A DNA stretch of 21,678 nucleotides from Candidatus Omnitrophota bacterium (GCA_030630095.1 DAOVNW010000003.1:1-21678), one strand, 5' to 3'; shown: positions 8,501 through 17,100, counted from the first letter of the stretch. The notes: generated by a model from the letters alone, not told the origin. Translations and numbers: made by a program.

Positions 8501-11500
8501 GCCGGAAAAAAACCTTTTGTTTCATAATATCGTTTATGATGTAACCCACGACCCGGACGCTCCCGTGAGCAGAATTGGCAACTTACAAGATTTAACTGTA
8601 GGTGGAAATAGCGCCTTATCCGCGTGGATAAAAAGTGATACCGATACTAACTTTGAGATTCAGGTTAGAGTCTTTGATGTAGAACCGGTAGAGCATCCTG
8701 AAGAGCTGGGCGCTAATTTAGGCAAACAGCTCTATACCGGCGCGGGTGAATGGCAGAAGCTCTCTTGGGATTATGGCGGTAAAAAAGAAGCCTCTAAAAC
8801 AGAGGTAATTTATTTCTTTCCGATGCCGAGCAAAGGCGATCCCGACGGCGGTATTATGTATATAGATGATGTTGTTTTGGAAGGGGTAGCGTCTCTTTCT
8901 ATGACTGAAGAAATCTACGCGTTTTTAGACGATATTATCAGGCAGTTGGATGAAGTGGAAGAGCAGATTGAATTCGCGGGGTACGCGGCGACTGCCGCTG
9001 CAGCCGGTTATATAATATATGATTTCCTGAAGGATTATAAAAGAGGTGTGGAAGAGTTTAAAGGCGAAGTTGTTACATGGAAAGGGGCCTTTACTCACTG
9101 GGCCCATAATCACCCGGGCACTACTTACTGGGGCGGTATTTATGGTTTTGCCGGCGGTTCTTCGGCTTTATTCTGGGAAGGCCTGGAGTCTTATGGTGAA
9201 TTGGGCTTTGCCATAAAACTTGGCTGGACTGCCGCCTTTGGAGTTTCTATGGCTAATGTGGGCAAGGCGGTTGTTCCGTTAATTCTCACACGGATTACCG
9301 AGGATTATATCCTGCCTGAACTTGATTTCAGCGCGGGTATTCCAAGTGAATACCGTTCTGTTTTAATTGTTCCTGTCCGATCCGGCAGCCCGGAAAGCGC
9401 GCAGGAATTAATTGAGTTCCTTGAAGGGGATTATCTTGTAAACAATGACCCCAATAATAATTTGCCTATCGGCATAGTTTCCGATTCCAAGGGGGAAGCC
9501 CTTCAGGCGGAAATAGACGGTATAAAGTCTTTAGAGTCCAAATACGGCCAGAAATTCTTTCTTATGCACAGGGTTCCGAGATACTGGAATGAAAAGCATA
9601 TGCGTAAACAGGGCTGGTGGATGAAGCCCGGCGCGGTCTACGAATTTAATGCCTGGCTTATGAACGACTATCAGGAATTACAGCTTCCACATACAGGCAA
9701 GGCCGGAAGCGGTGATAGCGCCGCCCGTCAAATCGGCGCGGATAAATGCTTCGATATGTGGTATGGGCTTGGCCAGGATATCCCTCAGGGTTCTTCCGGC
9801 ACGGTTGCGGGACTTGGCGATATATTTGCTGTTTTGACCCTTGATGAAGGCAATTATGACCCGGGGTCAAAAATTCCGGGGACAGACACACCAATAGGCG
9901 GAATGACCAGGGTTCTGGCTAAATTAGCCCATCCTGATAATGTAGTCAGCCCCGGCGATTATAAACATAAGATGGTTCAGCCGATGATGGGGCCTCCGCC
10001 GGACATGGAACTTGATACATGGTGGCAGAAGACACTTGCCCGTGAGCAAAAGAGAATGAAATATACCGCTATTGCCTATAATAATGTTTTTATGTCAGGC
10101 ACTTTTTACGGCAAAGGCGGTTATATATTAGAGCCAACCTACAACGCTTTAAAAGGATTTGAACCCGACTTTCTTTTAAGCCATGACATTGTGGACGGTG
10201 AAATGTTAAATTGCGCCTTTGCTACCGATATTGAGTGTATAGATGATGTTCCAACCAACGCTATTGCCCAGACAATCAGGGACGCGAGATGGGCAACGGG
10301 TGATGTGTTTAATCTTCCGTACACCGGCTTTATGAATGTAGGGACTTTTCCGATGTTTACCAATAAAGTTCCTACCGAGACCTTTGGCATGGTGCGAAAT
10401 CCGTTTGATATAAACTCAAGAATTAAAATATTTGAGAATGTACGCGCCAGAGTTGGCGATACGGCATTATTAACTTTCTTTATGACCGGCTATCTTGCCA
10501 AAACCACACCTGATATTATTGCTGTTGGCAACCCGCTTTTGACTGAGAGCTTGTTCTGGGGCACAATGATTGCCATAGTCGGCGCGCCTAAGCTGATAGG
10601 CGTCAAAAATGCTAAGGATTTAGGATATGCCGCTTTGGATACGGGAGTAACGACCGCTTGCCTCCTCCCTAATGTTTTCCAGAATACCGTAAATCTTTAC
10701 GCTGCTTTAAAGAAGTTAGCCTCGGGAGATGTGAGGGATATTGACTGGCCGACTGCCGCCAGCGCTGAACAAAGTTTAACCCTTAATGAAGCCATACGGA
10801 CATTTCTAAGAGGCGAAGCTGTTGGTATAAGCTTACTTGTCGGCTCCGCGGCTCTGGATATTCCCATTACTCCAAAAGAATTAATTATGCTTTCTTCATG
10901 GAGCGGCGGCGGCGCTTTGGTTTCCTGGATGTCAGCCGGCAAATCAGTGGAAGAAAGAAAAACCGCCCTGCTTTCGGAAATCAGTGAGTTTAAAAAGTGG
11001 GTGGCAAAAGCTGTACATGAAGGTATCTACGGATACCAGTTTCCGGCGGACAGGGTAGAGGGACTTCCTACCGAACCAATCAAGATAAGCGATATGGAAT
11101 CTATAATAAAACTTTCATATATGTATGATGATATGGCTGAGTTTGAGTTAGTTTACGGCCCCAATGAGGCAAGAATAGCCGCGTTGTCCTACAAACTTTC
11201 TTCCGATAAAAATACCCTTCTTATTGACACAACAGCTGTTAGTAACAGCATAGCTGCTGATACAGGCGGTATGCTTGCGGCGGAAGAGGCAGCCCGCCTT
11301 CTTATGCTGCATGCCTATACTTTAAACAAGGATACCCTCTGTCAAATTGCCGCTTACCTGTCGCTGGTGGATCAGGAAGCCAAACCATTGAAAGTTGCCT
11401 TGAATTCAATGGTTTCGGAAGGTTATTTGACTTATATGGGAGAATCAGGCGGCTATAAACATTACAACATCGAACTCAGTATGCTTGAAGCCACCTTTAC

Positions 11501-13844
11501 TATAAATAATGAAGGAACTCCAGGTACTCTTGCTGTTTCCGGCACCGAAGAGTTTGTTAATGTTCAGATTGGGGCAGTTGATGTGATAGTTGGGGGTGTA
11601 AGCATGGCTAAAAGCGTTGGGATGAAAGAGGGAAAGATAAAATTTAGAGGCATAGAAGGAGGAGACTGGACACTTGACATGGATACCCTTCTCGCGGAAC
11701 TTAACAAGATCGGCATTTCCAACCTCCAGTTTACTCTTGGAACAGGCAACAAGATGGTCAGTATTACATCCGACAAGTTTTTCCTTGACGGCGTAGAATA
11801 TTACCGCGCCGGCTCCAGGCTGAACTGCGGTTTAATAATGGGCGAATGGTATGGCGATGCTTTCACTACCGCCTCTGTTGAAGTCAAGAATTCTATCAAC
11901 GCCTTTGGCGGATTAAACAGCGGAAATTTATTCGCGTTTGAATGTAATAGCCGCGGTGTCTGGGAGATAAAGATGGCGGGCGACGCGTCTGCCGCCTGGA
12001 AATACGGAAGAGGCGTCGGCGCCGAATGGACTGTTTTCAGAAACGGGGCTTCTCTGACTGGGCAAACAGAAATAGCCTTTGCCGGCGGTACGGTCAAGCT
12101 GACAGGGACCCCCGGAGTAATAGAGGTCTGGGGAGAGCAGTTTAATAATAAGGCAATGGCTAATGGCGCGAGAGTATATAAAGTCATGGATCTGCGTATC
12201 AATATTCCTTCAGATATGCCTTTACATAAGCGCGTTTTTGTCATTTATCCCCAGAGGAATATAATCGGGCATATAATGATGCATGATGTTTCTGCCTCTG
12301 TTGTTGAGGTGGCGGCAGACGGCGGCGCCGTCCGCCCGTGGAGCTTCTGGAAGGATGCCCACTACCACGTAACAGGTACTCTCAGATACGCGGAAGGCAC
12401 AGGAGAAGAAATAGTCCTTTACGGCGAAAGGACTCCTCCTTACAGCGCTGAGGCTAAAGTTGATTTTATACACAGAGAACCTGTAGGTTTTAAACGCAGT
12501 GTCTATGGCCTGGCTGAATTTCTCAGCACACCCAAAGGAACCTTTGTAGCTATAGGCACACTCAACGCTATTTCCATAGGCGCGAAGATGTACGCCGGCC
12601 ATTATACCAGAGCTGACAATGAAAGGCTTATAGCGGACACTATTCGTCTCGGAGTCGATGCCGGCACCTGGTCGGTTGGCGTAGGATGTTTAAATGTGGC
12701 AAGGAGTATGGGAATGGTTGCTTCAGGGGCGGGAGCCGTATATATACTTCCTATAGCCGCCGTAGCCCACTGCGCTACCACCTATGCTGACGCGCTTTAC
12801 CTCGAGCGTGACAGGGTGGATGAACTTGACCTGGAAGCCAGCGGCCAGACTATTCTTTACAGGGCCTGGCTTGATACGATAAAGAGCCTTAAAGGAGACG
12901 TTACTCCGGATTCAACCGCGATAAATTTAAGTATATGGGTACCCGATAACGATACCGCGGAAAATATGTTTATTACCCTTCCCATAGCTGACTATTTATT
13001 TGAAGAATATCTGTTAGGAGAAGGAGCCGACGCGAGCGGGAATGAACAGCAAGCCTGGTATTATGACATTGCCTTTAAGACAGGAGAACGCTACGGCAAA
13101 ATGTTTAAGGAAGAGGTAGCAAACGTTCTTTACAGAGGCCTATGCTGGAGAAGCTTTATAGGCTTAGGCGATGAATACGGTTCCGCGAGGGTACAGAGTA
13201 TAGCTGATTATAATTCAACCTATCCTCTTATTGAAAGTGATATCTTAAGCGGAGCAGGCCCCGCGCCTCTTGGCGGTACTGTTGTTGAAGAAATAAGAGA
13301 CGAGTTGTTTAAAGGTATCAGGAAATTATGGAAGAAGTGGAAAAACGGAGATGGTTTTGAACCTATAAGCGGGCATTTAGGAGGTACACCGTCTATACCC
13401 GATATAACGGTAATGTTATTGCTTGAGTTGGCGAATATAAAAGAGTCCTCCGCGGCTTATATTAAAAATTGTTATGAATATCCAATGCTGTGGAGCAATG
13501 TGCCGGCCTATGTTTATATCTGGCAGCCGGCTTTCCCGATAATAGGCGGCGGCAACTGGTGGCTTGACTGTAGAAGGGTTATGTTAACCTGTGACGAGTT
13601 GATAGAGGAATTATTACAAAGCGATTTGCCCTTTGCCGTAGGCGCGGGCACAGCCTTTACCTTTGAAGGCACGGGTAAGATAAGCGAAGAACCTGTTCAT
13701 ACTGAGGTTGAAATATATACCAACTCCTACGATGTCCCCGCCGACACGACAACCCCAGGCGCAAAATACAACTGGGATGTAAGAGGCCGTAATGAGGCGG
13801 GAGAAGGAGAAAGAAGCGAGAAAGGAGAGTTTATAACAGAATAA
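5562..13844 (+). CDS. Giant secreted protein: FnIII, PF10091-like glycosidase, three CBM-like modules and degenerate NdvB/GT84-like core
   Basis: 2760 residues. The ATG follows AAAGGGAGA (GGGAG at 5551-5555, spacing 6). A basic 30-residue n-region leads to a hydrophobic core (31-48) ending SYAA, so export is expected. FnIII: about 54-145. PF10091-like glycosidase: about 150-635, with PSIDNAFFACSLI near 302, WDGSYFTYLMP near 428, RFGWSD, IAPYCMFMGLNL near 511 and YGTYGFFEGA near 555. CBM6/35-like: 633-757 (opens FIEAEDYIDYTG). Two CBM11-like modules: about 760-933 and 936-1110 (GAFWIDDVTL; GGIMYIDDVVLEG). About 1225-1840 resembles the GT84 core of cyclic beta-1,2-glucan synthase with altered catalytic motifs (see 9240-11070). 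Residues 1840-2710 are unrecognised apart from a possible winged helix near 1898-1972 and a hydrophobic stretch near 2367-2410. The C-terminus (2712-2760) resembles half an FnIII domain. No stop or frameshift interrupts it. Likely role: extracytoplasmic beta-glucan binding and cleavage. The role of the GT84-like half is unknown. Confidence 0.88.
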   Translation: MTYLEKVFIGNGLLPNAKIVKRKARRYLVNFFVGPIAVLFVLVFSLMSYAAINTPALDYIGSLNTTGVVELSWSDESATGATQYELQRDTKSDFSVSPKSIWVSNADYTKIFTESEPGTYFFRVKAWNAAKTESSEWSNVENVPVIFIPDIGISHNTPDELKAKLDQLYTYFDTQHFHNKDLFLQDVFKDTFNYFLDADIHNLTYGFPRAGHLPNDPAALHWCNGTEIGYYLNALLTGLEWDLITEGQFKTRISATLDTLITLQADPDQHFKGQFYTYYYMKTEGVGEGDIMPYHTWWGMVPSIDNAFFACSLIITREYAEEKGYSDIAAKADTIVRAMDFRLYWDPRERKFSLGFDMETNDFLRYDNGKNITWDAYANETPIMTLIAYATGAINEEEFKQNIDALWHNGAAYTDEDDFEIIVNPCGWDGSYFTYLMPGNFMKVNEARFGKVASLPAAISHMMWAKDNNIQRFGWSDMMTGPAAGIPMEAGSPPSLHQYAYHDWTTYDEHIAPYCMFMGLNLISETEDDYTEAISKLQEISLYNAYQLKQTVNYGTYGFFEGARSDGNDAAAPEPLYGTLDEFYVLAAIFNYYGVINGTPTLRDYFYKDENVAKAAAYMEEKFRERFSNAFIEAEDYIDYTGSFNKISRDAASGGYTLKGTGDVNYNMSLDADVNNAIIKMVYTDDIGGAEVQVWLDGEYILTTTLESTEALGVFEKTKQLSFAGLISKGNRAITLKVNSGASNLELDYFVIYSGVPVEPVENFQGAWNSANWWTTDAQEPSQYELTLIDADQYHGEMGYAMKVVYDKSKGDDLSIRKYGGFAATITPFDFSEHDYFSFWVYNDGSPLVMRVELEDTSGNKWATGWGPASDDDLCMRTAAGDWENLVVDLTRTFGSAGIDMTSIANIIFVANPGNTTTSGAFWIDDVTLQKAPEEAPIEVFEADHYGWSTAFYTLSLSSEEFHNEGNADSLGQRSLKVSWPEKNLLFHNIVYDVTHDPDAPVSRIGNLQDLTVGGNSALSAWIKSDTDTNFEIQVRVFDVEPVEHPEELGANLGKQLYTGAGEWQKLSWDYGGKKEASKTEVIYFFPMPSKGDPDGGIMYIDDVVLEGVASLSMTEEIYAFLDDIIRQLDEVEEQIEFAGYAATAAAAGYIIYDFLKDYKRGVEEFKGEVVTWKGAFTHWAHNHPGTTYWGGIYGFAGGSSALFWEGLESYGELGFAIKLGWTAAFGVSMANVGKAVVPLILTRITEDYILPELDFSAGIPSEYRSVLIVPVRSGSPESAQELIEFLEGDYLVNNDPNNNLPIGIVSDSKGEALQAEIDGIKSLESKYGQKFFLMHRVPRYWNEKHMRKQGWWMKPGAVYEFNAWLMNDYQELQLPHTGKAGSGDSAARQIGADKCFDMWYGLGQDIPQGSSGTVAGLGDIFAVLTLDEGNYDPGSKIPGTDTPIGGMTRVLAKLAHPDNVVSPGDYKHKMVQPMMGPPPDMELDTWWQKTLAREQKRMKYTAIAYNNVFMSGTFYGKGGYILEPTYNALKGFEPDFLLSHDIVDGEMLNCAFATDIECIDDVPTNAIAQTIRDARWATGDVFNLPYTGFMNVGTFPMFTNKVPTETFGMVRNPFDINSRIKIFENVRARVGDTALLTFFMTGYLAKTTPDIIAVGNPLLTESLFWGTMIAIVGAPKLIGVKNAKDLGYAALDTGVTTACLLPNVFQNTVNLYAALKKLASGDVRDIDWPTAASAEQSLTLNEAIRTFLRGEAVGISLLVGSAALDIPITPKELIMLSSWSGGGALVSWMSAGKSVEERKTALLSEISEFKKWVAKAVHEGIYGYQFPADRVEGLPTEPIKISDMESIIKLSYMYDDMAEFELVYGPNEARIAALSYKLSSDKNTLLIDTTAVSNSIAADTGGMLAAEEAARLLMLHAYTLNKDTLCQIAAYLSLVDQEAKPLKVALNSMVSEGYLTYMGESGGYKHYNIELSMLEATFTINNEGTPGTLAVSGTEEFVNVQIGAVDVIVGGVSMAKSVGMKEGKIKFRGIEGGDWTLDMDTLLAELNKIGISNLQFTLGTGNKMVSITSDKFFLDGVEYYRAGSRLNCGLIMGEWYGDAFTTASVEVKNSINAFGGLNSGNLFAFECNSRGVWEIKMAGDASAAWKYGRGVGAEWTVFRNGASLTGQTEIAFAGGTVKLTGTPGVIEVWGEQFNNKAMANGARVYKVMDLRINIPSDMPLHKRVFVIYPQRNIIGHIMMHDVSASVVEVAADGGAVRPWSFWKDAHYHVTGTLRYAEGTGEEIVLYGERTPPYSAEAKVDFIHREPVGFKRSVYGLAEFLSTPKGTFVAIGTLNAISIGAKMYAGHYTRADNERLIADTIRLGVDAGTWSVGVGCLNVARSMGMVASGAGAVYILPIAAVAHCATTYADALYLERDRVDELDLEASGQTILYRAWLDTIKSLKGDVTPDSTAINLSIWVPDNDTAENMFITLPIADYLFEEYLLGEGADASGNEQQAWYYDIAFKTGERYGKMFKEEVANVLYRGLCWRSFIGLGDEYGSARVQSIADYNSTYPLIESDILSGAGPAPLGGTVVEEIRDELFKGIRKLWKKWKNGDGFEPISGHLGGTPSIPDITVMLLLELANIKESSAAYIKNCYEYPMLWSNVPAYVYIWQPAFPIIGGGNWWLDCRRVMLTCDELIEELLQSDLPFAVGAGTAFTFEGTGKISEEPVHTEVEIYTNSYDVPADTTTPGAKYNWDVRGRNEAGEGERSEKGEFITE
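9240..11070 (+). other. NdvB (cyclic beta-1,2-glucan synthase) GT84-like segment inside the giant protein
   Basis: Residues about 1227-1837. In order: LPELDFSAGIPSEYRSVLIV (from about 1251), LEGDYLVNNDPNNNLPIGIV, FFLMHRVPRYW (about 1330-1340), WWMKPGAVYEFNAWLM, AVLTLDEGNYDP (about 1421-1432), KLAHPDN, TFYGKGGYILE, FLLSHDIVDGE (about 1535-1545), DARWATGD (about 1573-1580), WPTAASAEQS (about 1729-1738) and FKKWVAKAVHEGIYGYQFPA (about 1810-1829). Remembered NdvB/GT84 motifs line up one for one: LDFSEGIP, LEVHYLAN.DPN, HRRRRWN, WERKRGKL.ELN, ITLDADTQLP, AHPLN, FTGKGIYDV, LLSHDL.EG, QHRWIRGDWQ, WTTAA.AER, and TWRFFE...LPPDN at the start of the next domain. The DAD metal-binding triplet is DEG here, the Gln of QHRW is Asp, and GDWQ is GDVF. 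The flanking segments that are strong membrane helices in NdvB are only weakly hydrophobic and contain charges. I read this as a diverged, probably inactive glycosyltransferase. The homology is by memory, not alignment. Confidence 0.8.
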
Positions 13845-13848
13845 TAGT

Positions 13849-13935
13849 TAGTATTTAGTATGTAGCATTTAGTATTTAGTGAAAAAAGATAAGCCTTTGC
13901 ATTTATTTTAGCGATATACTACATACGATATACTA
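13849..13935. repeat. AT-rich short repeats after the giant gene
   Basis: TAGTATTTAG occurs twice (13849-13858 and 13870-13879), and CGATATACTA occurs twice here (13912-13921 and 13926-13935), with a third exact copy at 14129-14138. The two motifs are partly inverted forms of each other (TAGTAT against ATACTA), so the cluster can fold. It lies just after the stop at 13842-13844. It looks like a dispersed intergenic repeat family; a terminator role is possible but no GC stem with a T-run is present. Confidence 0.6.
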
Positions 13936-13980
13936 ATACAGAGTAAGCAATAATATCCTATAGAAAGGCAAAAGTTTTAC

Positions 13981-14009
13981 TTGAATAAAGTGAATTTTTA
14001 GAGTATAAT
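13981..14009 (+). promoter_or_regulatory. Sigma70-type promoter for the second giant gene
   Basis: TTGAAT at 13981-13986, a 17-base spacer, and a consensus TATAAT at 14004-14009. Transcription would start near 14016, giving a leader of about 165 bases that contains the hairpin repeats at 14039-14058 and 14085-14111. Confidence 0.65.
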
Positions 14010-14038
14010 TAAAAAGCGGAGCATAATGATTAATATTG

Positions 14039-14058
14039 CCTGCCTGCCGGTAGGCAGG
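14039..14058. repeat. CCTGCCT/AGGCAGG palindromic repeat in the leader
   Basis: CCTGCCT (14039-14045) and AGGCAGG (14052-14058) are perfect arms around GCCGGT. This GC-rich palindrome stands out in an AT-rich gap and resembles short dispersed palindromes common in uncultured-lineage genomes (from memory). A second hairpin, AAGCAA/TTGCTT (14085-14090 and 14106-14111), follows it. In RNA both would fold in the leader of the gene at 14181. Confidence 0.6.
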
Positions 14059-14118
14059 TGCCGTGACTACTGGGTATTAGGTAGAAGCAAGCTAAGCTTT
14101 TGTTGTTGCTTTAACACA

Positions 14119-14159
14119 ATACTAAACACGATATACTATATATTACATGCTATATACTA
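14119..14159. repeat. Further copies of the ATACTA repeat family upstream of the second giant gene
   Basis: ATACTAAACA near 14119, an exact CGATATACTA at 14129-14138 and CTATATACTA at 14150-14159 repeat the motif seen at 13912-13935. The last copy ends about 10 bases before the ribosome site at 14170-14174. Confidence 0.55.
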
Positions 14160-14180
14160 AGTAAACAATGGAGGAATAAA

Positions 14181-17100
14181 ATGAGAACCCACAATCAACC
14201 CAATACCCAATACCCAATACCCAATACGAGTTATCCAGCCCGCAAACTAAACCCCCGCTGGATTTTTGCCTTGGTGATGGTGGCAGTGGCAGGTTTGTGT
14301 ATATCGGCGCCATCTGCATTGGCGGAGGTTCTTGATGAGTCCCAGACAGATACTTCGATGCAGTTGACAATTTATGACACTTATCCTAATTATAAGTATA
14401 TTACCCAGTCATTTAAAGTTGACAGTCCTTACATCACCCGAATTGAGGTTTATATTAAAGCGAAAGACACAACAGGTTCCGGCCAGCCGCTTAAACTGGA
14501 ATTGCGATCTAGTAAAGAAGGTACGCTTCTCGCGAGTGATGATATAACATATAGCAATGTGAATGACTATGCGTGGAACTCGTTTGATATCAATTATACC
14601 GTAACCCCTGGCCAAACCTATTGGTTTAAAGTCAAGGTCTGGGAGGGAGGAGATAGTACTACATATCAAACGGGCCTTTCATCCAGCAGCAACCCTTATC
14701 CGGATGGGGTGGCATGGGCGTATGAATACTGCGCCGGCAGCGATAGCTGGACAGAGTATTCGTCATATGATTTCTCATTTAAGATTTACACTGAAGAACT
14801 GGATTCTACCGTTACTATTCAGGTTGAGGATGAAAAAACCGGCGCTCGACTTCAAGGAGCATCGGTTGGCCCATTGAATGAGGATACAAAGGTCACCGAT
14901 GTTAACGGCGAAGCTGTATTTTATTTTGTTCCTTATGGCAGTTATTCTAATGTGCCGATTACCAAAGACGGCTATGAAGATCTTCTCGCGGGTTTTCTCG
15001 TTGACAGTCCGACGCATATCTTTGGGCCGCATCAATTAACTCCCATAACTCCCATAGGCGCCTGGTGGTCATCCGACACGGCTGGCAGTGATGTTATTAC
15101 CGGGGCCAATATTAGCGATACAGTATATATGATAGCCGATGCTTCAGGTATTGCCAATGGCACAGAAGCTGTATTTAAGATTTATGAAGTAGACAGAGGG
15201 CTTGAGGTTTCACTTGATGAATATGACGGGCCCATAGCCGAAGGTACAACTACTATAACGAGTAACAAAGCTGTTATGTCCTGGAAGGCATCGTATAAAA
15301 AAGACGGCTGGTGGGGTACTTATGACCCGCCTGAATACGTTTTTAAAGTAACCGCCGGAGATTTTTCTGCTGAGTCAGGCGAGTTGGAAGTTCCTGACGA
15401 ATACACAAACTTTATCCACGCGGCCAGATGGGCATCTGACGCTGGTGGGACATCCGTAAGTACTGTCAATGACGGAACAGATGTCTGGCTTTATGTGGAA
15501 ACCAGCGGCTGTGTCGGTGAAGAAGCAACCCTTACAATAACAGAAGAAGACCAGTGGCCTAATCCTGACGATGATGTCACAACTTTATACGGCACGGTAG
15601 GCGCCGACGGGAAATTAGCGGTTGCCTGGACAGCCGATTGGGTAAAAGACTGCTACAATCCGCTTACTGATGATTTTGACCCGGAGTTTAAATTCAAGGT
15701 AACTATCGGAGAGACAAGTAAGACATCAGGGGAATTATCCGTAACCAACGGCAGTGAGACCACCTATGTTGAGGTTTACAAGAAAACAGGCGTAGTAGGT
15801 GAAACAGTTACCTTAGACTGTTTGCTTTGGATGCCTTTATGGGGAGTTGAGATAGAGATACCGTATACCGATTATGAACTTTCTAAAAAAGACGGTATAA
15901 ACGGCCAGAGTATTCACTGGTACATAGATTTAAACGGAGACGGTGATTTTGTTGATACGGGCGAATCTTTAGGCAGTGTCACTACGTCCGGCAGCTGGCC
16001 CGGCGAAGGACACGGAAAATTAGAATATACCATACCTACGGGTCTATCCGGAGACTACACTCTCAGAGCTGAATTTGCGGGAAGCGCGGGTTATAAAGCC
16101 AGCTATGACATGGATACCTTAACAATCAGGCAGGATAATTATGCCGGCAGGATAATAAGTGTTGAGCCCTCTGAATTTGCGGCAGGAGAGACGAAGAAAG
16201 TAACCCTCAGTGTCGCGAATACCGGTTCAAGATATATAATCGGGCGGGTCAAGGCCGCCGAATGTTCTTATGGATGGTCTGTAGATACTATTTACACTTC
16301 GTCCGGCGAGGCGGTAAAGATAGTTTCTCCCAGCGCATTTGTTGATTATTCTTTTAACGTAACTGCCCCGGAATCCGGCGGTGAAGGAATGATAATCTGG
16401 GAGTTTTACACAGACTTTGAATCATGGTCACTAGATTCTCTTCTTCTCGACACCTATTCCCAGGCGGTTTCCGCGGTAACAGTTCTGCCCGCGCCTGAAC
16501 TTATATATCCCAAAGACGGCGAGGTTGTAGCTGATACGGTTACCTTGCAGTGGGAAGATCTCTCAGTGGATTATACGGTAGATAATTATGAGGTCCGGAT
16601 TTTTGAAAGTGTGCCTGCTGACTGGTATTCAAGTACTTCCGTGGATGGAAAAGCGGTTTGGGATCATAAGAACGGCCGGTCGGGTGGGAAATCTTTAAAA
16701 CTTCATTGTCCGTCTACCGGCGATTATGCTACATGGTACAGCCTGAATTCTTCAGAGTCCGTAATAGAAATAGATCCAAATGGCCGATATACGCTCAGCG
16801 CCTGGGTAAAAACCGCCGGCGGTTACAGCGGCGGAGCGTATTTTACACTTTCATTTTTTGAAAGTAATTATATAAGCAGCGCGATAGAGGGGGAGGATGT
16901 AACTCTGAGCATTCCGTCGGGCGACGAGGATTGGACGCATTATACAACAACATTTATATCACCTGCCAATGCCAACTATATAGGCGATCTTGCCATGAGA
17001 TTTGGAGGCGGCGCGGGCTCTGTCTGGTTTGATGATTTAATGATAACGGAAGGCGCGGCTACAGATGTGCCTCCTGAAGATCCTGAAACAAGTATTAAAG

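Noticed and set aside
11801..12602. Minus-strand open frames of 126 and 147 codons
   Set aside because: Shadows of the well-supported giant gene on the + strand, with no recognisable protein character.
13845..13980. Intrinsic terminator after the first giant gene
   Set aside because: The repeats can fold, but no GC-rich stem followed by a T-run is present.
15930..15965. DLNGDGDF loop near residue 590 of the second giant protein as a dockerin
   Set aside because: Only one calcium-loop-like motif within a beta-rich domain, without the paired helix-loop structure.
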